Origin: Acidimicrobiaceae bacterium
GTDB lineage: Bacteria > Actinomycetota > Acidimicrobiia > Acidimicrobiales > RAAP-2
DNA length: 64,000 nucleotides
Assembly: GCA_003161255.1 (NCBI GenBank)
Contig: PMOQ01000019.1
Location: 1-64,000 of the forward strand
Reading direction: 5' to 3'
Positions 42,663 to 51,987 of the stretch are shown in pieces; positions within the stretch are counted from its first letter, which is position 1, and each line of letters starts with the position of its first letter. A program made the translations under genes and the position numbers. Under the pieces are notes generated by a model. That model searched no databases. It saw only the letters and a program-made list of their open reading frames with translations, and was not told the origin of the DNA.

Positions 42663-44303
42663 ATGGACCTGTTGCTCCGCGACGCCGCGCTAATCGACGG
42701 ATCGGGTAGCCCAGCGCGGCCTGCCGATGTCGCGGTGGTCGGAGATCGGATCGCTGCCGTGGCGCTGCCGGGGCAACTGCCCCCGACGCCCGACGCCGAG
42801 ATCGTGGACCTCGAGGGATTGACCCTGGCTCCGGGCTTCATCGACATTCACACCCACTACGACGCGCAGGTTCTCTGGGACCGCGACCTGACCCCCTCGT
42901 GTTGGCATGGCGTGACGAGCGTGATCATGGGCAATTGCGGTTTCGGCGTTGCGCCTACACGCGAAGAGCACCGAGATGTCATCGTGCGCCTTCTCGAGAA
43001 CGTCGAAGGCATGTCGATGGAGGCGCTCAATGCGGGAATCGACTGGTCTTTCCACACGTTCCCGGAGTACTTTGCGACGCTCGAACGAACGGCGAAACGG
43101 CTCAATGTCGGCGCGTTCATCGGACACTCGCCGCTTCGCTTGTACGTCCTTGGCGGAGAGGAGCGCCCGGCCCGCTCCGACGAGATTGAAACAATGCGCG
43201 CCCTTGTCCGCGAGGCGATGGAGGCCGGCGCGATCGGCTTCTCCACATCGAGGCAACCAGCCCACCAAGGCGCGTACGGGCGACCGGTCCCCAGCCGATT
43301 CGCGGACGTCGACGAGGTGTTCGCAATGGCGTCCGTGCTCGGGGAACTCGACAAGGGCATCGTGCAGGTCTCGATCGGTCCCGGATTGTTCCTGAACGAG
43401 TTCTCGGACTTGGCCGTCCGGTACGGCATACCCGTGACCTGGACGGCTCTCGTGTCGCGGGCGGACAAACCGGGAGCGGCCCTGAGGACCGTGGAGCGTG
43501 CCGCCTCTCTCCCCGGGGAGGTGTACCCACAGATCGCGTGCCGACCGATCGTGATGCAGATCACCATGACGGATCCCGGCCCACTTGGCGAGATTGACGA
43601 GTGGAAAGAAGTGCTCGCCCGTCCTCGTGAGGAGCGGGCCACCCTGTACCGGGATCCGGCGTGGCGGGATCGGGCTCGTCCGACGACCCTCGCGGCCTGG
43701 AGCCATCGGTGGTCCAAGATCGATGTCCAAGAGACCGAGGCCCACCCCGACGTGGTCGGCGTTCCTCTCGACGAGATGGCGAGCGCGCGGGCGACAACTC
43801 CGTTTGACCTCATGCTCGACTTGGCCCTTTCCGACGACATGCGGACCCGTTTCCGCGTTGTGCTGGAGAACGACGGCGACGAGGAAGTGGGTCAGCTTCT
43901 GGCTGACGAGCGGGCGATTCTCGGCTTGTCCGACGCGGGCGCTCACGCGAGCCAGCTCTGCGATGCCTGCTTCTCGACGCACCTCCTCGGGCATTGGGTG
44001 CGGGAGCGCCACGCTCTTTCCCTCGAAGAGGCCGTCTGGAGGCTCACCGGACACCCGCATCGGGCGTTCCGTCTGGCCGCGCGAGGGCTCGTCAAAGAGG
44101 GCTTCTACGCCGATCTCGTGGCCTTCGACCCCGCGACGGTGGGCACCACCGAGGCCAAGCGGGTGCACGACCAGCCTGCCGACGCCGACCGCCTGGTGGT
44201 CGGCAGCACCGGCATCGAACACATGTGGGTCAACGGCGTGGCGACTCGTCGGAACGGCCACGAGCTCGCAGGTGTGGCTCCCGGCCGACTTATCCGCAGT
44301 TGA
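42663..44303 (+). CDS. D-aminoacylase/N-acyl-D-amino-acid deacylase-like amidohydrolase
   Basis: A 546-residue amidohydrolase of the N-acyl-D-amino-acid deacylase group. TLAPGFIDIHTHYDAQVLWD carries the HxH metal motif (about residues 59-61), and TSVIMGNCGFGVAP has the Cys that bridges metals in this family. GFSTSRQ follows and GLSDAGAHASQLCD contains the catalytic Asp. AGGAGG lies 5-6 nt before the ATG. The substrate may be an N-acyl-D-amino acid, but many members act on other amides or lactams. Its stop overlaps the TTG start of the double CoA-transferase, so the two are coupled and probably act in one pathway. Confidence 0.88.
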   Translation: MDLLLRDAALIDGSGSPARPADVAVVGDRIAAVALPGQLPPTPDAEIVDLEGLTLAPGFIDIHTHYDAQVLWDRDLTPSCWHGVTSVIMGNCGFGVAPTREEHRDVIVRLLENVEGMSMEALNAGIDWSFHTFPEYFATLERTAKRLNVGAFIGHSPLRLYVLGGEERPARSDEIETMRALVREAMEAGAIGFSTSRQPAHQGAYGRPVPSRFADVDEVFAMASVLGELDKGIVQVSIGPGLFLNEFSDLAVRYGIPVTWTALVSRADKPGAALRTVERAASLPGEVYPQIACRPIVMQITMTDPGPLGEIDEWKEVLARPREERATLYRDPAWRDRARPTTLAAWSHRWSKIDVQETEAHPDVVGVPLDEMASARATTPFDLMLDLALSDDMRTRFRVVLENDGDEEVGQLLADERAILGLSDAGAHASQLCDACFSTHLLGHWVRERHALSLEEAVWRLTGHPHRAFRLAARGLVKEGFYADLVAFDPATVGTTEAKRVHDQPADADRLVVGSTGIEHMWVNGVATRRNGHELAGVAPGRLIRS

Positions 44304-46597
44304 CCAGCTCCACCAGCGGCCCGCTGACCGGGGTCCGGGTGGTCGAGGTCTCGCTCGGCATGAGCGAGGTCGGTGCTGGGATGGCGGCCAGCCTGCCCGG
44401 AGCACTTTTTCGCGACTTCGGGGCCGACGTGGTGCGGGTGCAGTCTTCGCGCCGATCCATCTTGGATGCGAGCGTCGAGTTCTCGCGGGTGTGGGATCGG
44501 GGCAAGGAGATCGTTGAGGTCGGGGAAGAAGCCGATCCCACCGACTCCATAGCGGCCCTCGCCCGCGACGCCGACGTGTTGTTCATGACCGGTCCGGAGG
44601 AATCGCTCGAGAGGCGCGGTCTCGTGAACGCCGAGCTAGCCGCTTCCAATCCCCGCCTCGTCAACGTCCGCATTCGACCCAGCTACAACGCGGCAGGCCC
44701 GATGCCCGACCTCGAGCTGCTGGTCCAGGCCAGGGCGGGACTGCTCAGCCAGATCCGAGGGCACCGTCCCGGGCCCATCTTCGGCGACCTCACCGTGGCG
44801 GGCGCTGGCGCCGCCTTGTCTGCGACAGTCGGAGCGCTGGCCTGCCTGTACGAGCGAGAGGTCACCGGCGTGGGCGGTTGGGTCGAGACATCTCTTTACG
44901 ACGGGATGTTGGCGATCCTCCCAATGATCATCGGGCGTGTTGAACACGCGAGCCCGGCCACCGTGCTCCTGTGGGAGCAGCAAGGGCCGTCGGAGAGCCT
45001 CTCGTATCGGTGCGCCGACGGTGAGTACATCCAGCTGTGGTTCGGAGCGAAGGGTGCCTACGAGGCGTTCTTGGACCACATGGATGAACCGCCGAGTGAG
45101 GCCGGTTACACGGCCGACCTGGTCGCCGGGGCCATGGCCGAGAGGAGTCTCAGGTGGGCCGAGAAGTTTGCCACCCGCGATCGATCGTGGTGGTTGGAGG
45201 ATCTCGCGGGACACGACTTTCGCTGTGAGCCGGTGTGGCGTCCGGCCGACGCTCTGCGAGACGGACATGTACGCGAGGTCGGTCTGAGCCTCGAGTGCGA
45301 TGACCCCGACCGTGGGACCCTCACCGTCGTCGGCCCGGTGTCCCAAGTGGTGTCGACCGGAGGTCCCCGCGTTGAGCGCGAGCCGTTGGCTGACCGTGCG
45401 CCGAGGCTCTTGAGCGACGTGCGGGTGCTCGATCTGTCGGCCTACCTCGCCGGCCCCGTCGCAACCCTCGTCCTCGCGGAGCTCGGCGCCGACGTGGTCA
45501 AGGTCGAGCCCCTGGCCGGCGACGTGCACCGGAACATGGAACCCATGTTCGCGGCTGGCCAGCGCGCCAAACGGGCGATCGCTCTCGACATGAAGGCATC
45601 CGACGCCGCTGCCGTCCTCGAGCGGCTCTTCGGATGGAGCGACGTCGTCCACCACAACGCCCGGCTGGGGTTGGCGGAGCGACTCGGCTACGACGAGATG
45701 ACCGTCCGTTCCGTCAATCCCGACGTGATCTACAGCTTCGCCAGTGGATTCGGCACCGTCGGGCCCCGGGCCCCTCTGCCGGCAAACGACCATCTGATGC
45801 AGGCGCTCTCCGGAGTCGAGGCCGCCCAGGGCGGCGTCGGGCAGCCCCCCACCTTCCTTGTCTGGGGGGCCATCGACGTCGCCAGTGGTTGGCTCTCGGC
45901 GGCCTCGATCATTGCGGCGCTGTTTGCTCGCCGGAGAAGCGGTTCGGGCCAGTCGGTCTTGACGTCCCTCGTCGGTTCGGCCCTCCTCCTCAAGTCCGGT
46001 GCCTTTCTCGCCGAGGACAAGCCGGTGGTCGGCCCGGTGCTGGATCACGACCAATGTGGGTATGGGGCCGCCTACCGCCTCTATCAGGGCGGTGACGGCG
46101 AGTGGTTCGCACTGGCCGTTCCCGATGAGAGCGCATGGACGCGCCTCGGTGAGGTCGTTTCGATCGACGGCCTGCCGGCGTCGCCGCCACCGCTGCGAAT
46201 CCAGTTGGATGAAGCGCCACAGCCGGCCGAAGAGCTGCTGGCAGAGGCCTTCCGGTCCAGGCCGGCGTCCGTCTGGGTGTCTGTGTTGCGCCAAGCGGGG
46301 GTGCCGGTCGAGCTTGTGGTCGAGAAGGACAGGGCCGGGTTCATCGCGGGCATTCTCGATGACCCGGTCAACCGGCAACTCGGCCGGGTCGTACGGTTCC
46401 CTTGGGGAGCGAGGGGCCTAGTGGAGCAGCCTGGCCTTGCACTTCGATTCGGGCCCACTCCTCGTCCTGCCAGTCGGCGCTCGATCCCGGGCCTCGGCGA
46501 GCACACAGTCGAGGTGCTCGCCTCGGTCGGATTCGACGCTTCCGAGCGGTCGGCCCTGGCCGCCTGCGGGAGGTTGTCGGCGGCGGCGCTGGACTAG
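44300..46597 (+). CDS. Double-length CoA-transferase family III fusion
   Basis: A 765-residue protein with two CaiB/BaiF domains in tandem, about residues 7-350 and 375-765. Domain 1 opens GPLTGVRVVEVSLGMSEVGA and domain 2 opens DVRVLDLSAYLAGPVATLVL. At the catalytic-Asp position domain 1 has DLELLVQARAG (Glu in place of Asp), whereas domain 2 keeps Asp in ANDHLMQALSG, so only the second site looks competent. Single-domain enzymes act as interlaced dimers; the fusion may make an asymmetric pseudo-dimer. The TTG start at 44300 overlaps the deacylase stop by 4 nt (TTGA). The acyl substrate is unknown. Confidence 0.88.
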   Translation: MTSSTSGPLTGVRVVEVSLGMSEVGAGMAASLPGALFRDFGADVVRVQSSRRSILDASVEFSRVWDRGKEIVEVGEEADPTDSIAALARDADVLFMTGPEESLERRGLVNAELAASNPRLVNVRIRPSYNAAGPMPDLELLVQARAGLLSQIRGHRPGPIFGDLTVAGAGAALSATVGALACLYEREVTGVGGWVETSLYDGMLAILPMIIGRVEHASPATVLLWEQQGPSESLSYRCADGEYIQLWFGAKGAYEAFLDHMDEPPSEAGYTADLVAGAMAERSLRWAEKFATRDRSWWLEDLAGHDFRCEPVWRPADALRDGHVREVGLSLECDDPDRGTLTVVGPVSQVVSTGGPRVEREPLADRAPRLLSDVRVLDLSAYLAGPVATLVLAELGADVVKVEPLAGDVHRNMEPMFAAGQRAKRAIALDMKASDAAAVLERLFGWSDVVHHNARLGLAERLGYDEMTVRSVNPDVIYSFASGFGTVGPRAPLPANDHLMQALSGVEAAQGGVGQPPTFLVWGAIDVASGWLSAASIIAALFARRRSGSGQSVLTSLVGSALLLKSGAFLAEDKPVVGPVLDHDQCGYGAAYRLYQGGDGEWFALAVPDESAWTRLGEVVSIDGLPASPPPLRIQLDEAPQPAEELLAEAFRSRPASVWVSVLRQAGVPVELVVEKDRAGFIAGILDDPVNRQLGRVVRFPWGARGLVEQPGLALRFGPTPRPASRRSIPGLGEHTVEVLASVGFDASERSALAACGRLSAAALD

Positions 46598-46687
46598 CTC
46601 GCAGACCCTGTGGCCGGCCGTCGATCGAGCCTCAGGCCAAGCGCGCTCGTCGCACCGTTTGAGGTCTCGCCGTGCCGCCGAGTGGGA

Positions 46688-47524
46688 TCAGGGCTCAGGG
46701 ATCGCGCGGAGATACGGGGCCATCATCAGTGGCGTCACGCTGAGGACACCGGATTCGACGGGCAGTACCGCCCCCGTTATCCACCGGGCCTCGTCGCTGG
46801 CCAAGAACGTGGCCGCCCAGCCGACGTCCCAGCCCGTGCCGGGGGTCCCGAGCAACCCCGCCTCCGAACGGAGTGCGTTCATGTACTCGGCCCGGGCACC
46901 GGGAGCGCTAACCGAGATCACCATGGGGGTGGTGATGTGCCCGGGGGCGATGGCATTGACACGAATGCCCGAACGACCGTGCGAGTACGCCATGTCGATG
47001 GTCATTGCGATGAGCCCGCCCTTGGCCGCCGAGTAGGCCAGTGTCCCGTCCCCGCGCAATGCCGAGATCGACGAGATATTGACGATGGCGCCGCCGCCCT
47101 TCTCAACCATGACCGGAACGGAGTACTTCGAGGCGAGGAAGGCCGTCCTGAGGTTGATGTCGAGGGCCCGGTCCCAGGCCTCCTCGGTGGTGTCGACAAC
47201 CGTTCCGAGCGAGGCGAGCCCAATGTTGTTGACGAGGATGTCGAGGGTCCCGAATGCCTCGACCGCCGCCGTGACCATGGCCTCGCATTCGACCGCCTTC
47301 GTCACGTCAGCCGCGAAGACCTCCGCCCTGCCCCCCTCGGCCGAGATCATCTCCATGGTCTCCTGGGCTCGCTCGGCGTGGAGGTCGACGAGGAGAACGC
47401 TGGCTCCTTCTCGAGCGAGGACGACGGCACTCGCCTTCCCGGTGCCGACGCCGGGCCCGGGCGTGGAACCCGCCCCGGTGACGATTGCGACCTTGCCTTC
47501 GACTCGTCCAGCCCGCTCAACCAC
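46688..47524 (-). CDS. Short-chain dehydrogenase/reductase
   Basis: A 278-residue classical-type SDR. The cofactor motif is lengthened: TGAGSTPGPGVGTGKASAVV in place of TGxxxGxG. This recurs in an actinobacterial SDR subgroup. NNIG, NISSISALRG and YSAAKGG supply Asn, Ser and Tyr-Lys of the catalytic tetrad. The acidic DLHAERAQ after strand 2 favours NAD(H). It likely oxidises a hydroxyacyl-CoA or alcohol intermediate. It is the last gene of the minus-strand run that starts with the aldehyde dehydrogenase. Confidence 0.9.
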   Translation of the reverse strand: MVERAGRVEGKVAIVTGAGSTPGPGVGTGKASAVVLAREGASVLLVDLHAERAQETMEMISAEGGRAEVFAADVTKAVECEAMVTAAVEAFGTLDILVNNIGLASLGTVVDTTEEAWDRALDINLRTAFLASKYSVPVMVEKGGGAIVNISSISALRGDGTLAYSAAKGGLIAMTIDMAYSHGRSGIRVNAIAPGHITTPMVISVSAPGARAEYMNALRSEAGLLGTPGTGWDVGWAATFLASDEARWITGAVLPVESGVLSVTPLMMAPYLRAIPEP

Positions 47525-47560
47525 GTCGTGTGCCCTTCTCCTCGCTCGTATCGCTGACTC

Positions 47561-48742
47561 TCACCAGCGCGTCAAGAGTGCCGCGCCGGCCTCGATTCCA
47601 CCGACGTTGGTCACCGCGGCCACCTCTGCGCCCACCACCTGTCGCTCTCCGGCCTCTCCGCGTAGTTGTCGCACGGCCTCGGCGGTGTGACCGAACCCGG
47701 CATGGAGCCGGCCGCCCGACAGCTGGCCGCCCCAGGTGTTGAGTGGCAGCTGGCCGTCGAGCGCGATACGCGCGCCACCCTCGACAAAGGCGCCGGCCTC
47801 GCCGGTGCCACAGAATCCCATGGCCTCGAGCCACCACACCGCCTCGATGGTGAAGCCGTCATAGAGCTGGGCCACGTCGACGTCCTGTGGGGTCAGGTCG
47901 GTCCTGGCCCACATGGCGGCCGCTGTCGCGTAGCCGACCCGGCCCATGTCTTCCCACTGCTCCCACGACGGGCGCCCGTCGATCACACCGGCCATGGCCT
48001 CGATGCGTACCGGCGACCGGAGGTCGTGGGCGGTCTCGACGGCGGAGATCACGATGGCCGTTGAACCGTCGGCTGGGACGTCGCAGTCGTACAGGCAGAT
48101 TGGCCACGAGATCATGCGGGAGCCGAGGTAGTCGTCGACCGTCAGCGGATCGCGGTACACGGCGTCGGGATTGAGCGACGCATGCAACCGCTGGGTGACG
48201 GGGATCCAGGCCAGCTGCTCTCGAGTCACGCCGTACTCGTACATGTAGCGGGTGGCGTAGGGGGCCACCTGACAGACCGGCGACAGCGCCCCGACGGGCA
48301 GCAGCCATGCCAGGGGCCCCTCGGCTTCGGGGTGGGTCGATCCGTAGGCGGGCCGCCCGCCGGCCAGGCGGGCTGCGCTACCCTCCTTCACGGTGCGCCA
48401 GACCACGACGTGGCGCGCTTGTCCCGTCGCTACGGCCTGCGACGCCGCGTAGAACGGCAGGCTCATGCCTTCGACTTGGCCCTGTCGCCATGTGGTGGTG
48501 ATACCGAGAGCATCGTGGACCTCGTAGAGGTTGCCGTTGGCGTAGCCGGGAAGGTTGGCCGCCCCGCCACCGGGGAACATCGCCAGTCCGTCGATGTCGT
48601 CGACGCCGAGGCCGGCATCCGCTATGGCCGCCATCACAGCATCGAGCGTCAGCTGGAACCCGGAACGGGGGACCACCCGATCGATGGCCGACTGGCCGAC
48701 CCCCGAGATCACCGCCCGCTGCTCGAAGCGTTCCGAGCCCAT
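47561..48742 (-). CDS. Thiolase-fold lipid-transfer protein (SCP2-thiolase/Ltp-like)
   Basis: A 393-residue thiolase-superfamily protein of the Ltp/SCP2 group. AVISGVGQSAIDRVVPRSGF begins it, APYATRYMYEYGVTREQLAW is the mid-domain motif, and AQLYDGFTIEAVWWLEAMGF and NTWGGQLSGGRLHAG close it. The reactive Cys of true thiolases is not evident at its usual N-terminal position. In steroid degradation such proteins pair with DUF35 partners as retro-aldolases. The ATG at 48742 overlaps the DUF35 stop (TGATG), strongly suggesting a complex here too. The substrate is unknown. Confidence 0.87.
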   Translation of the reverse strand: MGSERFEQRAVISGVGQSAIDRVVPRSGFQLTLDAVMAAIADAGLGVDDIDGLAMFPGGGAANLPGYANGNLYEVHDALGITTTWRQGQVEGMSLPFYAASQAVATGQARHVVVWRTVKEGSAARLAGGRPAYGSTHPEAEGPLAWLLPVGALSPVCQVAPYATRYMYEYGVTREQLAWIPVTQRLHASLNPDAVYRDPLTVDDYLGSRMISWPICLYDCDVPADGSTAIVISAVETAHDLRSPVRIEAMAGVIDGRPSWEQWEDMGRVGYATAAAMWARTDLTPQDVDVAQLYDGFTIEAVWWLEAMGFCGTGEAGAFVEGGARIALDGQLPLNTWGGQLSGGRLHAGFGHTAEAVRQLRGEAGERQVVGAEVAAVTNVGGIEAGAALLTRW

Positions 48743-49161
48743 CAACCGGCCCCTTCGACCGCCGCGAAGCTTGGGATGGCGAAGCCGCCCGGTCCGGGTT
48801 CGAAACCCACCTCGACCTCCAGCCCGATCGCGGCCCGTTGCGGATCGCCGTCTCGGAGACGCCCGATCACCCGCACTCCTGGATGATCGGGGAACTCGAC
48901 CAGGACGATGGTGTATGGCACCTCGAGGTCGGGGAGCCAGCGTTGGTAGTTCACCGTGAAGCTATAGACCCGGCCGCGACCAGCCACCTCCACCGCCGAC
49001 ATCGACCTGCCGCGGCACTTTCGGCACATGCCCCTCGGGGGGAACGATTCGGCCCCGCAGGCCAGACAGTGCTCGATCACCAGGCGCCCTTGTGCGGCGT
49101 TCGTCCAGAACTGTTCGGTCTCATCGGTGACCGCGGGGGGTATGCCTATCGACGCGTCCAT
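48742..49161 (-). CDS. DUF35 OB-fold/zinc-ribbon partner protein
   Basis: A 139-residue DUF35 (ChsH2 C-terminal-like) protein. The rubredoxin-like zinc ribbon HCLACGAESFPPRGMCRKCR gives two CxxC pairs (about residues 32-49). The OB-fold follows, with GRGRVYSFTVNYQRW and PYTIVLVEFPDHPGVRVIGR. DUF35 proteins act as accessory subunits for thiolase-fold lipid-transfer proteins, binding CoA esters. The adjacent, overlapping Ltp-like gene is its obvious partner. Confidence 0.92.
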   Translation of the reverse strand: MDASIGIPPAVTDETEQFWTNAAQGRLVIEHCLACGAESFPPRGMCRKCRGRSMSAVEVAGRGRVYSFTVNYQRWLPDLEVPYTIVLVEFPDHPGVRVIGRLRDGDPQRAAIGLEVEVGFEPGPGGFAIPSFAAVEGAG

Positions 49162-49210
49162 GGTTCGTCCCCTTCCGGCTCGGCCCGCTCCAGGTGTGCC
49201 TCACGCTGGC

Positions 49211-50428
49211 TCAGAGGATCGCGCCCGTCTCTTTCAACTCGCTGATCTCGGTCCACGTCAGACCCATTTCGAGCAGCACCTCCTCGGTGTGCTCGCCGTG
49301 CTCGGGCGCACGAGTCGGGTTTCCGGGCTTCCCGTCGAACTGCACCGGAGACGTGACGAGCGGCAATGACGCGCCGTTGCCTATGTCCACGGCCGCAATG
49401 TAGCCATTGGCCACCACCTGCGGGTCGCTGTGCAGCTCGCGCGGCGTCTGCACGGGCGCCCATTCGCCCGCAATGTCGGCCAGCACGACCCGCCACTCGG
49501 CCAGCGTCCGTTGGACGAACAAGGCTTCGAGGTCCTGGACGCACGAACGGGCATTCTGGCGCCTGGCATCCATGTCGAGGTACCTGGGGTCCGTGGCCAT
49601 CTCTTCACGACCGAGTGCCGTGCAAAGCTCGGGCCAGGAGCGGTCCGGGGCCAACATCGAGAGGGCGACGAATCGGTCGTCCGAAGTCCGGTAGGGGAGC
49701 ATCAGGGGGTTCCAGACGGCGTAACGGTCCGGTGCTCGGCGCGGGGTCTCTTCGTCTTCGAGTCCCGCGTTGACGATCTCGGGCTGAACCTGCCACATCC
49801 CCGACGCGAGGAGGGAGGCGTGGATCACGGCCGTTTCCTCGGTCACGGCGCGGCGATACAGCGCCGCGCTGATGGCACCCGCGATGGTGAGCCCTCCGAC
49901 GACATCGCCGAACGACGGTCGCGCCGTCTCGGGCCATGTGGCACCGGCGGGCGTCAGCAGGTGCTGCATGCCACTCCGGGCCCAGTAGGCGCCGACGTCA
50001 TAGCCCCCCCGATTCGCGTCCGGGCCCCGTGCTCCAAAGGCCGTGCCAAGCACGTAGATGGTCGATGGATTGTCCTTGCGTATGTCGTCAACGTCGATCC
50101 GAAGGCGCTGACGCGCTCCTGGGCGGAAGCTGGTGAGGAAAACGTCCGCGTCCTTCACCATCTTCGACAGGAGGTCCCGGCCATCGTTTGTGGTGAGATC
50201 GATCGCCACCGATCGTTTGCCGCGATTGGCTGATTGGAAGAACGTGTCCACCCCGCGGTACACGTTGTGAAGGCCGACGGTCACGAGCCCCCGGTACGGG
50301 TCACCGGAGACCGGATGCTCAATCTTCACGACTTGCGCGCCCCACTCGGTCAGGACAGAGCCCGCCATCGGCACGAAGACGTGCGACGCGACTTCTAGGG
50401 CGCGGACGCCGGATAGCGGGGGCTCCAC
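49211..50428 (-). CDS. CoA-transferase family III (CaiB/BaiF)
   Basis: A 405-residue family III CoA-transferase. GVRALEVASHVFVPMAGSVL and WGAQVVKIEHPVSGDPYRGL form the N-terminal nucleotide fold, and ANRGKRSVAIDL follows. GGYDVGAYWARSG (about residue 145) has the catalytic Asp. The C-terminus HGEHTEEVLLEMGLTWTEIS is typical. It starts with GTG 5 nt after the aldehyde dehydrogenase stop, so the two genes should share an mRNA. It probably activates the pathway substrate or product as a CoA ester. Confidence 0.92.
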   Translation of the reverse strand: MEPPLSGVRALEVASHVFVPMAGSVLTEWGAQVVKIEHPVSGDPYRGLVTVGLHNVYRGVDTFFQSANRGKRSVAIDLTTNDGRDLLSKMVKDADVFLTSFRPGARQRLRIDVDDIRKDNPSTIYVLGTAFGARGPDANRGGYDVGAYWARSGMQHLLTPAGATWPETARPSFGDVVGGLTIAGAISAALYRRAVTEETAVIHASLLASGMWQVQPEIVNAGLEDEETPRRAPDRYAVWNPLMLPYRTSDDRFVALSMLAPDRSWPELCTALGREEMATDPRYLDMDARRQNARSCVQDLEALFVQRTLAEWRVVLADIAGEWAPVQTPRELHSDPQVVANGYIAAVDIGNGASLPLVTSPVQFDGKPGNPTRAPEHGEHTEEVLLEMGLTWTEISELKETGAIL

Positions 50429-50433
50429 GCGCC

Positions 50434-51900
50434 TCAGGAGGCCAGGAGAGTCGGTGGCAGCCCGATACTGCGGGGCTCGAGGAAGTTGAGGAGACCTTCG
50501 GGTCCCAGCTCGCGCCCGATACCGGACTCTTTGAAGCCCCCAAACGGAACGAGGGGGAACGGTGGATAGTGGCCGTTTATGGCCACGCTCCCCGTTCTCA
50601 TCCGCCGGGCGACGTCGAGTCCCCGCGCCGGGTCCTCGGTCCAGACCCCTCCAGATAGCCCGTATGCCGAATCGTTCGCGATACGGACCGCGTCCTCATC
50701 GCCATCGTGGGGGATGAAGCAGAGCACCGGCCCGAAGATCTCCTCGCGCGCCACCCGCATGCCGTTGTCAACGTCGGCCAAGATCGTCGGTGAGACGTAC
50801 CATCCCTTGGGAAGGTGTGACGGACGCGTTCCACCGGCCGCCACGCGGGCGCCGTCTGCGATCGCCCCTTCGATGTATCCCTCGACTCGCGCCCGCTGGC
50901 GCTCGGCAACGAGCGGACCAACGATCGTCGCCGGATCGTGCGGGTCCCCGACGGTGATCGCGCTGGCCGCGCTGGCGGCCGCTTCGACGGCCTCTGCGTA
51001 GCGCGCCCGGGGGACCAACACCCGGGTGTGGGCCCCGCAGACCTGCCCCGATAGGTGCATCGCCCCGCCAACCAGTCTCGGGATGGTGGCGGCCAGGTCC
51101 ACGTCATCGAGGAGGACGGCTGCCGATTTGCCTCCCAGCTCCAGCGAGACACGCTTGACCTGTTCCCCGCACAGGCTCATGATGCGTTTCCCGGCGGCCG
51201 TCGAACCCGTGAAGGCGACCTTGTCGGTGCCCGGGTGGGTCACGAGGTGCTCGCCGACCTCTCGGCCCGCCGGCACGACGTTGACGACGCCCGGAGGCAC
51301 GCCCGCCTCCTCGAGGGCCTCGGCCAGGATGAAATTGCTGAGCGGGGCTTCGGGCGGTGGCTTGATCACGACGGTGCATCCCGCCGCCAATGCGGGAGCG
51401 GTCTTCCAAGAGGACAACGTGACCGGGGCGTTCCACGGAATGACAGCTGCCACGACACCAATGGGTTCCGATGTGACCAGGCTCGCTCGTTCGCCCGTGA
51501 CGACGCGACGCTCGAACTCGAATGTCCGAATCAGCGTGGAGTAGAAGTCGAAGACCGGTGCGACCAAGCCCGTCTGGGCGGCCGGAGCCTGGCTGATCGC
51601 ACAGCCCATCTCCTCTGTCGTGACATTCGCGATGTCGTCCGTCCGTTGCCGGAGGGAATCTGCGACGCGAGCGAGCACGTCCGACCGCTCCTCTGGGCTC
51701 ATCTTGGGCCAGGGTCCGTCGTCGAATGCCGTGCGAGCGGCTGCCACCGCGCGGTCGATGTCAGCTGGTGTCGCGTACGGGACCTGGCCCACCACCTCTT
51801 CGCTCGATGGTGAGACGACGTCGAAGAATTCGGGCTTCGCCGGCTCGATCCACTCTCCTCCGACGTAAAAGCGGCGCCGTTGCAGCAAGCGGTCGTCCAA
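50434..51900 (-). CDS. NAD(P)-dependent aldehyde dehydrogenase
   Basis: A 488-residue ALDH-superfamily enzyme. Cofactor-domain motifs VIPWNAPVTLSSWKTAPALA and VAFTGSTAAGKRI are intact. The catalytic Glu is in VSLELGGKSA and the catalytic Cys in HLSGQVCGAHTRVLV (about residue 283). EEIFGPVLCFI and PFGGFKESGIGRELG close the fold. The start is a TTG at 51900, preceded 5 nt upstream by GAGGGAG. It is the first gene of a minus-strand unit (ALDH, CoA-transferase, DUF35, Ltp, SDR). A copy of the shared motif lies 40 bp upstream. Confidence 0.92.
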   Translation of the reverse strand: MDDRLLQRRRFYVGGEWIEPAKPEFFDVVSPSSEEVVGQVPYATPADIDRAVAAARTAFDDGPWPKMSPEERSDVLARVADSLRQRTDDIANVTTEEMGCAISQAPAAQTGLVAPVFDFYSTLIRTFEFERRVVTGERASLVTSEPIGVVAAVIPWNAPVTLSSWKTAPALAAGCTVVIKPPPEAPLSNFILAEALEEAGVPPGVVNVVPAGREVGEHLVTHPGTDKVAFTGSTAAGKRIMSLCGEQVKRVSLELGGKSAAVLLDDVDLAATIPRLVGGAMHLSGQVCGAHTRVLVPRARYAEAVEAAASAASAITVGDPHDPATIVGPLVAERQRARVEGYIEGAIADGARVAAGGTRPSHLPKGWYVSPTILADVDNGMRVAREEIFGPVLCFIPHDGDEDAVRIANDSAYGLSGGVWTEDPARGLDVARRMRTGSVAINGHYPPFPLVPFGGFKESGIGRELGPEGLLNFLEPRSIGLPPTLLAS

Positions 51901-51939
51901 GACGGCTCCCTCAGCCTGTCGTCGGGAACTTCATTGTGC

Positions 51940-51956
51940 GCGAATACTCGCTATCT
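51940..51956. promoter_or_regulatory. Shared operator-like motif, copy C
   Basis: On the minus strand the sequence is AGATAGCGAGTATTCGC, whose core AGCGAGTATT differs from copy B (AGCGAGTGTT) at one base. It lies in the 87-bp gap upstream of the aldehyde dehydrogenase, the expected operator position for the ALDH-to-SDR unit. Confidence 0.45.
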
Positions 51957-51987
51957 CGCATGATCGCCTGATCAGGCCCGGTCAGCG

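Noticed and set aside
44636-46378. Long minus-strand frames opposite the deacylase and CoA-transferase fusion (also 42690-44405)
   Set aside because: Antisense to well-supported genes, no ribosome-binding site, no recognisable domain.
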